A DNA stretch of 64,000 nt from Pseudomonas aestuarii (GCF_027988105.1 NZ_JAQJZJ010000003.1:310001-374000), one strand, 5' to 3'; positions 26,023-34,013 are shown, numbered from the stretch's first letter. Program-made: numbers and translations. The notes: generated by a model not told the origin, from the sequence alone.

Positions 26023-26562
26023 TTGACCATTGAATCACTCATATCTGCATGCTCGGCGATTGCCGCTCTAATCTCTGCATTGTTTGCGATAAGAAGCACG
26101 CGCATAGCAAAAAGAGCACTGCTAATTGCAGAAGATGAATACAAGTCAAAGAAAGAAGGACTAAACATATATCTAATAGAAGGCGTTAATTACCTTGACG
26201 CCAACGAAGGATATATTTTTGCATTCAATACATCAGTTACCAATCAAGCAACTCTGGCTAACACAATTAAAAGAATCGAGCTAATCATCACATTTATCCG
26301 GGAAGACGAAACCATAGGCAACTCCATTATTCAGCACGATAGCTCTCTGTACGAATCTATTGTCGGTCATCACGTCAGCCCATTTAAGCTTCCCATGGAA
26401 ATTCAAGGAAAGTCCGCGCAGGCAGGTTGGTTTTTATTTTCGCTCAGCAAGGCAATGAAAAAATTCGGAAGAATTGATAAATACACCCTTAGAGTCACGG
26501 ACACTCAAGGAAATGCAAGCGAAGCGACCTCCTACTTAATAAAAGAGTATCGGAATGCTTAG
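26023..26562 (+). CDS. Cassette protein: membrane anchor plus beta-rich domain
   Basis: 179 residues, TTG start at 26023 after a GAGAG ribosome-binding site; no upstream ATG fits. One span at about residues 5-24 (LISACSAIAALISALFAI) is followed by a basic stretch (RSTRIAKRALLIAEDEYKSK) and a beta-strand-rich domain (YIFAFNTSVTNQATLANTIK). The order of parts is the same as in the first ORF of this array. It overlaps the next ORF by 8 bases, so the two form one bicistronic cassette. Function unknown. Confidence 0.75.
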   Translation: MTIESLISACSAIAALISALFAIRSTRIAKRALLIAEDEYKSKKEGLNIYLIEGVNYLDANEGYIFAFNTSVTNQATLANTIKRIELIITFIREDETIGNSIIQHDSSLYESIVGHHVSPFKLPMEIQGKSAQAGWFLFSLSKAMKKFGRIDKYTLRVTDTQGNASEATSYLIKEYRNA

Positions 26563-27109
26563 GAAATTCACAAATATAGATGCTGTCAAAATTTTAGAGG
26601 ACGGAGTTGTAATAGATTCCTGCTGGGCAGATGGCAGGCCAATTCCATCAGTTATAGTCGATGCCAGTAAAAGAAAAGACATAAGCGAGTATGTAGAGGC
26701 TCACAGAAATCAGCCCCCTGGAGATGTAGTCGTTCAGTGGGCAACAAGTTTTCCGAAGAAAAAGAAAGTGTCACTGATAATCACAAGTTCTCGCCCCGTA
26801 CTCACTGAATTCGCAATCGGCTTTGATGTCGAAAAAAATCACGCACTGATTGATGGGATAATACAGAGCAACGGGCTTTATCTTCAAACAGGAAGTGCTG
26901 GAGAAAGAGTGAGCCAAAAACTATCAGAGGGAAGAGTTCTCATTGAGGTGCCTAAAACGGGATTTGAACAAATATGGGATAAAATTCTATTAGATTTTAC
27001 TGGCAAATATTTTAGACACCGCGGCCTAAGTCGTGAGCAATCTAAAATCGCAACAAAAGATCACATTAAAAGCATGCGTGAATTCTGGGCACTACGTAGA
27101 AATGCATAA
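26555..27109 (+). CDS. Second ORF of the bicistronic cassette, unknown function
   Basis: 184 residues from ATG 26555, inside the end of the preceding gene, which suggests coupled translation and a shared task. Cytoplasmic, no membrane span. The first half is beta-rich (VKILEDGVVIDSCWADGRPI). The C-terminus is basic and helical (HRGLSREQSKIATKDHIKSM). I recognise no family. The stop lies within the R'' region of the attC that closes the cassette. Confidence 0.75.
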   Translation: MLRKFTNIDAVKILEDGVVIDSCWADGRPIPSVIVDASKRKDISEYVEAHRNQPPGDVVVQWATSFPKKKKVSLIITSSRPVLTEFAIGFDVEKNHALIDGIIQSNGLYLQTGSAGERVSQKLSEGRVLIEVPKTGFEQIWDKILLDFTGKYFRHRGLSREQSKIATKDHIKSMREFWALRRNA

Positions 27110-27179
27110 CAAGTCGCTCAAATCGCTCACTTCGCTCGCTGGGACGGGCTAAAGCCCGCCCCTTAGCTTATCGTTAGGC
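27104..27179 (+). repeat. attC site B3
   Basis: R'' GCATAAC at 27104-27110 and R' GTTAGGC at 27173-27179; 76 bp. Array B right arm (ccttagcttatcg, one A shorter than its relatives) with the CGGGCTAAAGCCCG centre. Confidence 0.93.
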
Positions 27180-27184
27180 ATCTG

Positions 27185-27775
27185 ATGGAAACCACCGCTG
27201 AACGCTGGGAACGCTTTCTTGACCCTGATGCGGTCAAGCCATCTCTTTTCCTGGCGACAATGTTCATCACAGCATTTGAGATACTCAAAAATTCGGTAAT
27301 TGATCACCTGCGTAATTTTTATGCCAATGGTTGGGACGAAAACGGCCCAATCATTAGCCCTGAGTACCAGAGCAGAGTTTTATCCCGAAATAAGAGCCCG
27401 CTTTATGCATCATTTGAATGGCTGCAAGAAAGTGGAGCCATAGGCAGTAAAGATCTGGATCAGTACGAAAAGCTCAAGAAAACTAGAAATTTGCTAGCGC
27501 ATCAACTATTTGAAGTAGTCACAGGCCAGATTGAGTCGGAACATGAAGCTCAATTCGAAGAGCTGCTAGAGTTACTACGTAAAATAGAACTGTGGTGGGT
27601 CGTTAACCTTGAAATTGCCACCAACCCAGATTATGACGGGCAAGAAATTGATGAGGCAGGAATTGTTCCCGGCTCTATCTTGTCATTACAAATGCTTATT
27701 GAAGTAGCATCTGGCAATACTGAGCTTCTTGAATACTGGCGCAAAGCACAAAAACAACGCGAAGCAGACGCCTAA
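27185..27775 (+). CDS. Cassette protein with a HEPN-like R-x4-H motif
   Basis: 196 residues, mainly helical and acidic. The segment KLKKTRNLLAHQLFEVV at about residues 97-113 contains R-N-L-L-A-H, the R-x4-6-H active-site pattern of HEPN ribonucleases and antitoxin partners. It sits at the start of a long helix as in that superfamily. HEPN proteins are common in toxin-antitoxin and phage-defence loci. No partner nucleotidyltransferase is encoded in this cassette. Function as an RNase is inference. Only five bases separate its start from the attC core. Confidence 0.75.
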   Translation: METTAERWERFLDPDAVKPSLFLATMFITAFEILKNSVIDHLRNFYANGWDENGPIISPEYQSRVLSRNKSPLYASFEWLQESGAIGSKDLDQYEKLKKTRNLLAHQLFEVVTGQIESEHEAQFEELLELLRKIELWWVVNLEIATNPDYDGQEIDEAGIVPGSILSLQMLIEVASGNTELLEYWRKAQKQREADA

Positions 27776-27846
27776 CAATGCGCTCAAATCGCTCACTTCG
27801 TTCGCTGGGACTTGCTAAAGCAAGCCCCTTAGCTTAATCGTTAGGT
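27770..27846 (+). repeat. attC site B4
   Basis: R'' GCCTAAC at 27770-27776 and R' GTTAGGT at 27840-27846; 77 bp. The central hairpin reads cttgctaaagcaag where the other sites have cgggctaaagcccg. Both strands of the stem changed together, so pairing is kept. Confidence 0.93.
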
Positions 27847-27851
27847 GCCAC

Positions 27852-28295
27852 ATGACCGACCTCATCGCGAAACTAAAAACTCCAAAAGACTGCGCAGTCT
27901 TTGAAAGAAATGCGACAGAGCGTGGCCGTCCCGATCTTGCGCTAGCCGCTAGAAAGCGCGCAGTGGAACTTAGAGCTATTGAGCACGGCGTAACAACAGA
28001 CGTCGAGCGCGAGTGTTTAGAAGCAGTATTTGCCTACGAGCAAGTGCTAAGCGCAAAGAACGGAAAGAAAACCCGTGCTTCTCGTACATGGCCCATGATT
28101 GAGCGTCATGGAATACTTGAAGCAGTTGAACGGGCAGTTAATCGAAAAGAAGAAACAGTTGGCTACACTGCTCTTGTCGAAATGGGACTTGAAGATTATG
28201 CATTTGAAGCAGTGATACTTCGGCATCCTAGTTACTTTTCAGCAAGCGCTGTTCAACGCTCACAAGAGCGCATCAATCAGCACAATGGCACCTAA
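27852..28295 (+). CDS. Last cassette gene of array B, conserved-looking hypothetical
   Basis: 147 residues, cytoplasmic, strongly helical and charged. Recognisable stretches are LKTPKDCAVFERNATERGRP, ECLEAVFAYEQVLSAKNGKK and EAVERAVNRKEETVGYTALV. They resemble a small bacterial hypothetical family that I can recall but not name or assign a role to. The stop codon is part of the R''-like core ACCTAAC at 28290, and the array-terminal element follows. Confidence 0.78.
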   Translation: MTDLIAKLKTPKDCAVFERNATERGRPDLALAARKRAVELRAIEHGVTTDVERECLEAVFAYEQVLSAKNGKKTRASRTWPMIERHGILEAVERAVNRKEETVGYTALVEMGLEDYAFEAVILRHPSYFSASAVQRSQERINQHNGT

Positions 28296-28452
28296 CTAGT
28301 GGTATATGGACTCTCCCCACAAGTAGTGAGCAAAGCTTTTCCAACCCTGTCGTCAGCGCGATTGCATGCGTATATCCGGCCTTGTCTTGGGCGTTTCGCC
28401 CTGGCCATTCTGTAGTTCGCGCAGCGGGGGCCAAGCGTTCAATCCATCACGC
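28290..28452 (+). repeat. Terminal element of cassette array B (copy 2 of the shared repeat)
   Basis: R''-like ACCTAAC at 28290-28296, then 28302-28452 homologous to 3304-3455. The ends are identical and the centre differs. A small hairpin in the right half pairs in both copies although the sequence changed: gggc-tttcc-gccc in copy 1, gggcg-ttt-cgccc in copy 2. Chromosomal sequence unrelated between the two copies resumes after atcacg. Confidence 0.72.
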
Positions 28453-28484
28453 GGCGCACATATAAGGGCAATGCGCCCTCTCTG

Positions 28485-28509
28485 GTAGCCCGGATGCAGT
28501 CCGGGCTAC
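28485..28509. repeat. Extragenic palindrome
   Basis: gtagcccgga at 28485-28494, a short loop (tgcag) and tccgggctac at 28500-28509 form a near-perfect inverted repeat. It could end transcription from either side (array B or carbonic anhydrase), though there is no T-run. Confidence 0.6.
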
Positions 28510-28609
28510 GGGATCGCGCTATTGCATGAAATCGTGACGCTCAGTGTCACCAGCTGTATTGCCACTCAGGCGCGTGGGATCAAGCAATTTTCGACGTGTG
28601 CGCCTGCAT

Positions 28610-29236
28610 TCACTGATCGTAGAGAAAGCTGTCGTCGAGCTGATCCGCCCCGCTGACCGTCACCCCCAGATCGTTGACCAGTCCATCGGTAAGGCCGTAG
28701 ATCCAGCCGTGCACCGCCAGCGGTTGGCCGCGTTTCCAGGCGTTCTGCACGATGGTGGTATGGCAGACATTGCGCACCTGGCGCTGCACGTTGAGCTCAC
28801 ACAGCAGGTTGACCTGGGCCTCCGATTCCAAGCCGCGAAAACGCTCCAGATTCTGGTGATAGAGCGCCTTGAGCGCGCGCAGCCAGTTGTCGATCAGGCC
28901 CAGCGCCTCGTGTCCCAGGGCCGCGCGCACCCCGCCACAGCCATAGTGACCGCAAACGATCACCTGTTTGACCTGCAACACATCGACCGCGTACTGCAGC
29001 ACCGAGAGGAAATTCATGTCGGTGGCCACCACCATATTGGCCACGTTGCGGTGCACGAACAGCTCGCCCGGCATCAGGCCGACCACCTCATTGGCCGGCA
29101 CCCGGCTGTCCGAGCAGCCGATCCAGAGAAACTCCGGGCGCTGCTGGCGCGCCAGGCGGGCAAAGAACTCCGGATCCCTGGCCTTGAGTGACTCGGCCCA
29201 GAAGCGGTTATTGGCCAATAACTGATCAACGTCCAT
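28610..29236 (-). CDS. Beta-class carbonic anhydrase
   Basis: 208 residues from MDVDQLLANNRFW at 29236. Zn ligands appear in the two signature stretches FLWIGCSDSRVPANE (around residue 39) and VCGHYGCGGVRAAL (around residue 98). It interconverts CO2 and bicarbonate in the cytoplasm. It is read away from the porin gene. The ANR-like box at 29306 lies 76 bases upstream of its start, so it may be induced without oxygen. Confidence 0.92.
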   Translation of the reverse strand: MDVDQLLANNRFWAESLKARDPEFFARLARQQRPEFLWIGCSDSRVPANEVVGLMPGELFVHRNVANMVVATDMNFLSVLQYAVDVLQVKQVIVCGHYGCGGVRAALGHEALGLIDNWLRALKALYHQNLERFRGLESEAQVNLLCELNVQRQVRNVCHTTIVQNAWKRGQPLAVHGWIYGLTDGLVNDLGVTVSGADQLDDSFLYDQ

Positions 29237-29305
29237 CGAAGCTCCCGATCTCCCCACCGGCGGCAGGGGCATGCGCGAGGATAGGCATGGTGCATGGCAG
29301 CAAAA

Positions 29306-29319
29306 TTGTTGTGGATCAA
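29306..29319. promoter_or_regulatory. ANR/DNR-type box between carbonic anhydrase and porin
   Basis: TTGTTGTGGATCAA matches the FNR-family palindrome at nine of ten defined bases. It is 76 bases before the carbonic anhydrase start and 178 before the porin start, so it could serve either. Confidence 0.55.
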
Positions 29320-29353
29320 TATTCCATGCCCTCTACCCCTCCTGAATCAGGAC

Positions 29354-29369
29354 GACCTCTTTAGAGGTA
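29354..29369. promoter_or_regulatory. NarL 7-2-7 site upstream of the porin
   Basis: GACCTCT-TT-AGAGGTA: inverted heptamers with a 2-base spacer. It is centred about 130 bases before the porin start. Confidence 0.7.
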
Positions 29370-29490
29370 GGGCGCGCCAACGGCGGGGAGCAGCCCTGCG
29401 ACAACTTTTTCGCCATCTTGACGGCCATCAATATGTTCGGCCGCCGTGCCGCTAACGTGCCCCGCAGAATTCATCTGATGAGGCATCGCC

Positions 29491-30711
29491 ATGAAAACCT
29501 GCATGACGCCAATCGCCCTTGCCCTGCTCGCCTTCGCCAGCAACGCCAGCGCCAGTGAGAACCTCGGCAAGCTGTTCAGCGACGGCAAGCCGATCCTCGA
29601 CCTGCGCTACCGCTACGAGCACGTCGACCAGGACAACGCCCTCAAGCACGCCAACGCCCAGACCCTGCGCACCCGCGTCGGCTTCCAGAGCGGCAAGTGG
29701 TACGGCTTGTCGGCGCTGATCGAAGCGGACAACGTCAGCCGGATCGGCGATGCCAGCTACAACAGCACGCGCAACGGCCAGGGCGACTACGCGGTGGTCG
29801 CCGACCCGGACGGCAGCGAGGTCAACCAGGCCCTGCTGCGCTATGACCATGCCCTGGGCAACGCAGTCGTCGGCCGCCAGCGCATCAACCTGGACAACCA
29901 GCGCTTCGTCGGCGGCGTCGGCTGGCGGCAGAACGAGCAGACCTATGACGGTGCGCTCGGCCAGCTCAAGCCGCTGGACGGCCTGACCCTGACCTACGCC
30001 TACATCGACAACATCAACAGCATCTTCGGCCCCGGTGATAACCGCTTCGACAACGCCGGCAACCCGGCCAATATCGAGGGCCACAGCCACCTGCTGAATG
30101 CCCAGTACCAGGCCATGCCCGAGCTGACCGTCACCGCCTACCAGTACCGCCTGGGCCTGGACAACCTGCTGGCCGGCAACCAGTCGAGCCAGACCAGCGG
30201 CCTGCGCCTCAATGGCGCCATCGCCGGCGTCAGCTACGCCCTGGAATACGCCCAGCAGAAGGATTACGCCGACAACCCGCAGGACCTGGACAGTGACTAC
30301 TACCTGGGCGAACTGGGCTACACGCTCAAGGGCGTGGCGCTGAAGGCCGGATATGAAGTGCTCGGCGGCGACTCGGGGCCGGGCAACCGCGCCTTCCAGA
30401 CCCCACTGGCGACCAAGCACGCCTTCCAGGGCTGGGCCGACCTGTTTCTCGCCACCCCGGCCGACGGGGTCGAGGACGCTTACGTCGGCTTTGCTACCCC
30501 CCTGCTCGGCGGCAACCTGGCGGCCTGGTACCACGACTTCCGCGCCGAACGCGGCAGCAGCCAGTACGGCGAAGAAATCGATGTCTCCTACGCCCACCCG
30601 ATTCCCGGCGTGCAGGGGCTGGTCGGCCTGGTCAAATACGCCGGCTACGATGCCGATGAGTACTCCGTGGACACCGACAAGCTCTGGCTGCAAGCACAGT
30701 TCAGCTATTGA
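29491..30711 (+). CDS. Outer-membrane porin, alginate-export-like family
   Basis: 406 residues. Residues 1-22 are a signal peptide (MKTCMTPIALALLAFASNASA). The rest is an antiparallel beta-barrel of alternating aromatic strands ending in WLQAQFSY, the aromatic C-terminal signal of outer-membrane proteins. Strand segments such as ILDLRYRYEHVDQDN and VNQALLRYDHALGNAVVGRQ resemble the alginate-export/OprB-like porin family. Placement after a NarL palindrome, within a denitrification region, suggests a nitrate or nitrite pore; that substrate is inference. Confidence 0.82.
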   Translation: MKTCMTPIALALLAFASNASASENLGKLFSDGKPILDLRYRYEHVDQDNALKHANAQTLRTRVGFQSGKWYGLSALIEADNVSRIGDASYNSTRNGQGDYAVVADPDGSEVNQALLRYDHALGNAVVGRQRINLDNQRFVGGVGWRQNEQTYDGALGQLKPLDGLTLTYAYIDNINSIFGPGDNRFDNAGNPANIEGHSHLLNAQYQAMPELTVTAYQYRLGLDNLLAGNQSSQTSGLRLNGAIAGVSYALEYAQQKDYADNPQDLDSDYYLGELGYTLKGVALKAGYEVLGGDSGPGNRAFQTPLATKHAFQGWADLFLATPADGVEDAYVGFATPLLGGNLAAWYHDFRAERGSSQYGEEIDVSYAHPIPGVQGLVGLVKYAGYDADEYSVDTDKLWLQAQFSY

Positions 30712-30792
30712 TCGATAGGCTCGGTCGTTTTTTACCGGGCGCCCCCGGGCGCGTCTTCCCTGTGGCAAGGCGCGCCCCTCTGGAGAGATTCC

Positions 30793-31566
30793 ATGCGCAA
30801 GAAAAACTGGTGCGGCCTGCTGTTCGGCCTGGTGCTCCTCAGCCCTTCGTTGTTGGCGGCCATCGGCGTCGCCGAGGCAGTCAACCTGGCGGGCATGCAG
30901 CGCATGCTCAGCCAACGCATCGCCAAGAATTACCTGATGATCGGCGCCGAGGTTCGGCCGGAACAGGCCAATCAGCAGCTCGATGAGAGCCTGGCACGTT
31001 TCGAAAGCAACCTCCTCGCCCTGGATGACTATGCCTCCAGTCCGGCCATCGAACAGCAGTTGCAGCGTGTGATCCTATGCTGGCAGGAGTACCGCAGCCT
31101 GATCCTGCAGCGCCCCGAACGCGACGCCGCGATGCGGGTGCTGAGCCTCAGCGACCAATTGCTCGCCGAAAGCGAGGCCTTGGTGGCACAGATCGAACGA
31201 ACCAGCGGTGGTCGCACTGCGCACCTGGTCAACCGCAGTGGGCGCCAGCGCATGCTCAGCCAGCGCATTGCCAAGCTGTATCTGGCACTCAGCTGGAAAC
31301 TGCCGCGCAAAGAGCTGCAGACCCAGTTCGAGCAGGCCGTGGACGAGTTTGACCAGGCCCTGGAAGAGTTGCGCGCGGCACCGGAAAACAATGCGGCAAT
31401 CGATGCAGAACTGGCCAAGGCCAGTGGCCAATGGCAATTTTCGCGACAGGGTTTTCAGCTGTCCGAGGACGCCCGCTATGTACCGACGCTGATCAGCATC
31501 ACCTGCGAGACGCTGCTCAAGCAGATGGACGGCCTGACTCGGGCCTACGCCGGGCTGCCTCTTTAG
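30793..31566 (+). CDS. Periplasmic protein with two NarX/PilJ-type sensor repeats
   Basis: 257 residues: a signal peptide (residues 1-22) and no later membrane span. Two copies of the type IV pili MCP N-terminal module follow, one opening with VNLAGMQRMLSQRIAKNYLM (around residue 29), the other with VNRSGRQRMLSQRIAKLYLA (around residue 145). These stretches parallel the nitrate-binding P-box of NarX (INTAGSLRMATYRL). Nitrate or nitrite binding in the periplasm is therefore likely but not shown. It lies between the porin and the DNR-type regulator. The stop codon is inside a NarL palindrome. Confidence 0.82.
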   Translation: MRKKNWCGLLFGLVLLSPSLLAAIGVAEAVNLAGMQRMLSQRIAKNYLMIGAEVRPEQANQQLDESLARFESNLLALDDYASSPAIEQQLQRVILCWQEYRSLILQRPERDAAMRVLSLSDQLLAESEALVAQIERTSGGRTAHLVNRSGRQRMLSQRIAKLYLALSWKLPRKELQTQFEQAVDEFDQALEELRAAPENNAAIDAELAKASGQWQFSRQGFQLSEDARYVPTLISITCETLLKQMDGLTRAYAGLPL

Positions 31567-31571
31567 AGGTA
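31556..31571. promoter_or_regulatory. NarL 7-2-7 site before the DNR-type gene
   Basis: TGCCTCT-TT-AGAGGTA, inverted heptamers with a 2-base spacer. It overlaps the stop codon of the preceding gene and lies 64 bases upstream of the regulator's start. Confidence 0.65.
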
Positions 31572-31634
31572 GTCCTGAGGAGGAATGGGCAGTCTCGGCT
31601 GGCGCTTCTAAGATGGTGCCTACTGAGGTGACCC

Positions 31635-32312
31635 ATGCTGAGCGACTCTACGACCCTTGCCATGCTGCGCGAGCACCAGTTGTTCGACAGGCTACCCGAC
31701 AGCGCTTTTCAGGAAGTCGGCAACCTGGCGATTCATCGACGCCTGCACAGCCTCGACATCCTCTTCCACCAGGGCGATCTGGCCGAGCGTTTCTACCTGC
31801 TGCTCGAAGGACAGATCATCCTCACCCGCGTGCTGCCGGAAGGTAACGAAAAGCTGGTCGAGGTGATCCAGCCGGGGCAGATTTTTGTCGAATCCCTGCT
31901 GTTCAGCGATACCCGCCACTATCCGGTGACCGCCAGTGCACTGAAACCCAGCAGCCTGGTGAGCATCGACGGCGCCCACTATCGCCATCTGCTCGAAGAG
32001 CAACCGAGTATCTGCCTGCAACTGCTGGCCAGTTTCAGTACCCGCCTGGACCAGCGCCTGAGCGAAATCGACACCCTGGCCGTGGCCAATGCCAGCCGCC
32101 GGGTGGTGCGTTTCCTCTGTCAGGAACAGGCCGCCGGCAATGGGCAGATCAAGCTCAGCGTGCCGAAACGCCTGATCGCCTCGCAACTGGGAATCCAGCC
32201 GGAAACCTTCTCGCGCATCCTCCATAGGCTGATCGATGCCGGGCTGATCGCCATGGAGCGGCGCAACATTCGCATCCTCAATACGCCCAGACTGGCCAGC
32301 TACTACGAGTGA
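31635..32312 (+). CDS. dnr: DNR-type Crp/Fnr regulator (nitric oxide response)
   Basis: 225 residues. It has an effector-domain beta-roll (residues 20-110; HQGDLAERFYLLLEGQIIL), the dimer helix, and a C-terminal helix-turn-helix at about 170-200 (IASQLGIQPETFSRILHRLI). The N-terminal cysteines that would hold an Fe-S cluster in ANR/FNR are absent, as in DNR proteins, which sense NO through haem. It would act on TTGA-N6-TCAA-type boxes of nir, nor, nos and related genes. An RBS GAGGTGA precedes the ATG at 31635. Confidence 0.88.
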   Translation: MLSDSTTLAMLREHQLFDRLPDSAFQEVGNLAIHRRLHSLDILFHQGDLAERFYLLLEGQIILTRVLPEGNEKLVEVIQPGQIFVESLLFSDTRHYPVTASALKPSSLVSIDGAHYRHLLEEQPSICLQLLASFSTRLDQRLSEIDTLAVANASRRVVRFLCQEQAAGNGQIKLSVPKRLIASQLGIQPETFSRILHRLIDAGLIAMERRNIRILNTPRLASYYE

Positions 32313-32417
32313 CCCGCGACTAGACCTGAGAGGGGGCGCCGCAGTTGCTCGCGCGCGCCCAGCAAGGTCGCAGCCTTGGCGTGATGGGCAGACGTACGCT
32401 GCCCATCGAGCCGCAGC

Positions 32418-34013
32418 TCAATCCTGCAGACGGAAACGCCCGGTCAGCGCTTGCAGCCCATCCATGCTCTGGGTGATGGCCTGGCTGGTCGATGCGGTAT
32501 CGCGGGTGGAAACGGCCGCCTGATCGGCGACTCCAGCGATATGGGTCAGCGAGCGGTGCATGTCGTCGGCCACCTGGCACTGCTCCTCGGCCGCCGTGGC
32601 GATCTGGTTGGTCATGCCGCGAATGGACTGCACCGCAGCGACGATATTTTCCAGCGCGCCCTGGGCGGCTTCGATCTGCTGCAAGGTGGCATCGCTGCCG
32701 CGCCGTGACTCGTCCATGGCCCGGCCGGCGCGCCCGGTTTGCTGCTGCAGGCGTTCGATCAGGCCGCTGATCTCGCCGGCGGAACTCTGCGTCCGTGCGG
32801 CCAGGCTGCGTACCTCGTCGGCGACCACGGCAAAGCCCCGCCCCTGCTCCCCCGCCCTGGCGGCTTCGATGGCGGCATTCAGCGCGAGCAGGTTGGTCTG
32901 GTCGGCAATCGCGCTGATCACTTCCAGCACCCGACCGATTTCCTGACTGTCGGCGGCCAGCTGCAACATCAGCTCGGACAATCCCTCGACATGCCCGGAC
33001 AGTTGGCGAATCGCCGCCACCGAACTGCGCATGACTTCACGGCCATTACCGGTCTCGCTGTCGGCGGTATCGGCCGCCGTCGCGGCCGCCACGGTGCTGC
33101 GCGCAACCTCCTGGGCGGTGGCGAGCATTTCGTGCATGGCGGTGGCCACCTGGTCGATCTCGGCCTGCTGGCCGACCACGCTGCGTGCATTTTCGCCGGC
33201 CACCGCAGCCATGTGACTGCAGTGACCATCGGCCTGATCGGCGGCCAGGCGTACCGCACGAATCATCTCGCTGACCTGGTGCAGCAGCCGGTTGTAGTCG
33301 CTGCCGATCCGGCCCAGTTCATTGTCGGGGTAAGCCACCGCCAACGGCTGGGAAAAATCGCCCTGGCTGACCCGTTCGAGCCTGCCGCGCAGCTCTTCGA
33401 GCTGGCGCATCAACCAACTCATCCCGGCCACCCGCCCGAGTATCACCAGCAACAGGATGGCCAGGGTCGAACCGAGCGCCACCCAGCGTTGCACGCTGGC
33501 ACTGCGGTTGGCCTCGGCCGACATCAGCAACACCACGTCGTTGCTCGCGGCAAGCAGGGCTTCCGAGTCGCTGGCAAGCGTCTGCAGCGCAGCGCGGTCG
33601 CCCTGGGCCACGGCCAGCACCAGCGTGCGGTAGCGGCCCCAGGCCTGATCGACCTGGCGCAGCCGCTGCTGGGCGGCCGGCAGTTCCACCGCGGCGACGC
33701 CTTGCGCCGAATCGCCGTTAACCAGCAGTCGGTGGGCGTTTTCGAAGCGCTGCAGGGTCGCCTCCAGACTCGCCAGCGGCAGCGCCCCTTGCGCGACCAG
33801 CAGGCTCTGCTTGGCCATTTTCTGGCTGAGCATGCGTTGCGCGCCGGCCATGTCCAGTTGCCTGGCATCGTGGTCGGAGGTAAACAGCACCCCGGCGGTG
33901 AGCGCCGCGCAGAGGAAGATCAGGCTGTAGGAAAAGAAGAACTGGCTGTTGAGGGTGCGCAGGCCAAAAACGCGCAATAGCCGCTGAATTCCGTGCGTCA
34001 AGGTGTCAGACAT
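32418..34013 (-). CDS. Methyl-accepting chemotaxis protein with PilJ-type nitrate-sensor domain (McpN-like)
   Basis: 531 residues from MSDTLTHGIQRLL at 34013. TM1 is about residues 30-48. The periplasmic domain begins LDMAGAQRMLSQKMAKQSLL, the same sensor motif as the protein at 30793. TM2 is near residue 190, then HAMP. The signalling domain carries the hairpin-tip sequence EIGRVLEVISAIADQTNLLALNAAIEAARAGEQGRG. The layout matches McpN of P. aeruginosa, a nitrate chemoreceptor. It follows ubiT after 87 bases on the same strand. Confidence 0.88.
   Translation of the reverse strand: MSDTLTHGIQRLLRVFGLRTLNSQFFFSYSLIFLCAALTAGVLFTSDHDARQLDMAGAQRMLSQKMAKQSLLVAQGALPLASLEATLQRFENAHRLLVNGDSAQGVAAVELPAAQQRLRQVDQAWGRYRTLVLAVAQGDRAALQTLASDSEALLAASNDVVLLMSAEANRSASVQRWVALGSTLAILLLVILGRVAGMSWLMRQLEELRGRLERVSQGDFSQPLAVAYPDNELGRIGSDYNRLLHQVSEMIRAVRLAADQADGHCSHMAAVAGENARSVVGQQAEIDQVATAMHEMLATAQEVARSTVAAATAADTADSETGNGREVMRSSVAAIRQLSGHVEGLSELMLQLAADSQEIGRVLEVISAIADQTNLLALNAAIEAARAGEQGRGFAVVADEVRSLAARTQSSAGEISGLIERLQQQTGRAGRAMDESRRGSDATLQQIEAAQGALENIVAAVQSIRGMTNQIATAAEEQCQVADDMHRSLTHIAGVADQAAVSTRDTASTSQAITQSMDGLQALTGRFRLQD

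Noticed and set aside
1..28452. CRISPR array (regularly repeated 76-77 bp sequences)
   Set aside because: The repeats are attC sites: R''/R' cores, internal palindrome, and an intact ORF of variable length between each pair. Spacers are 0.4-1.1 kb genes.
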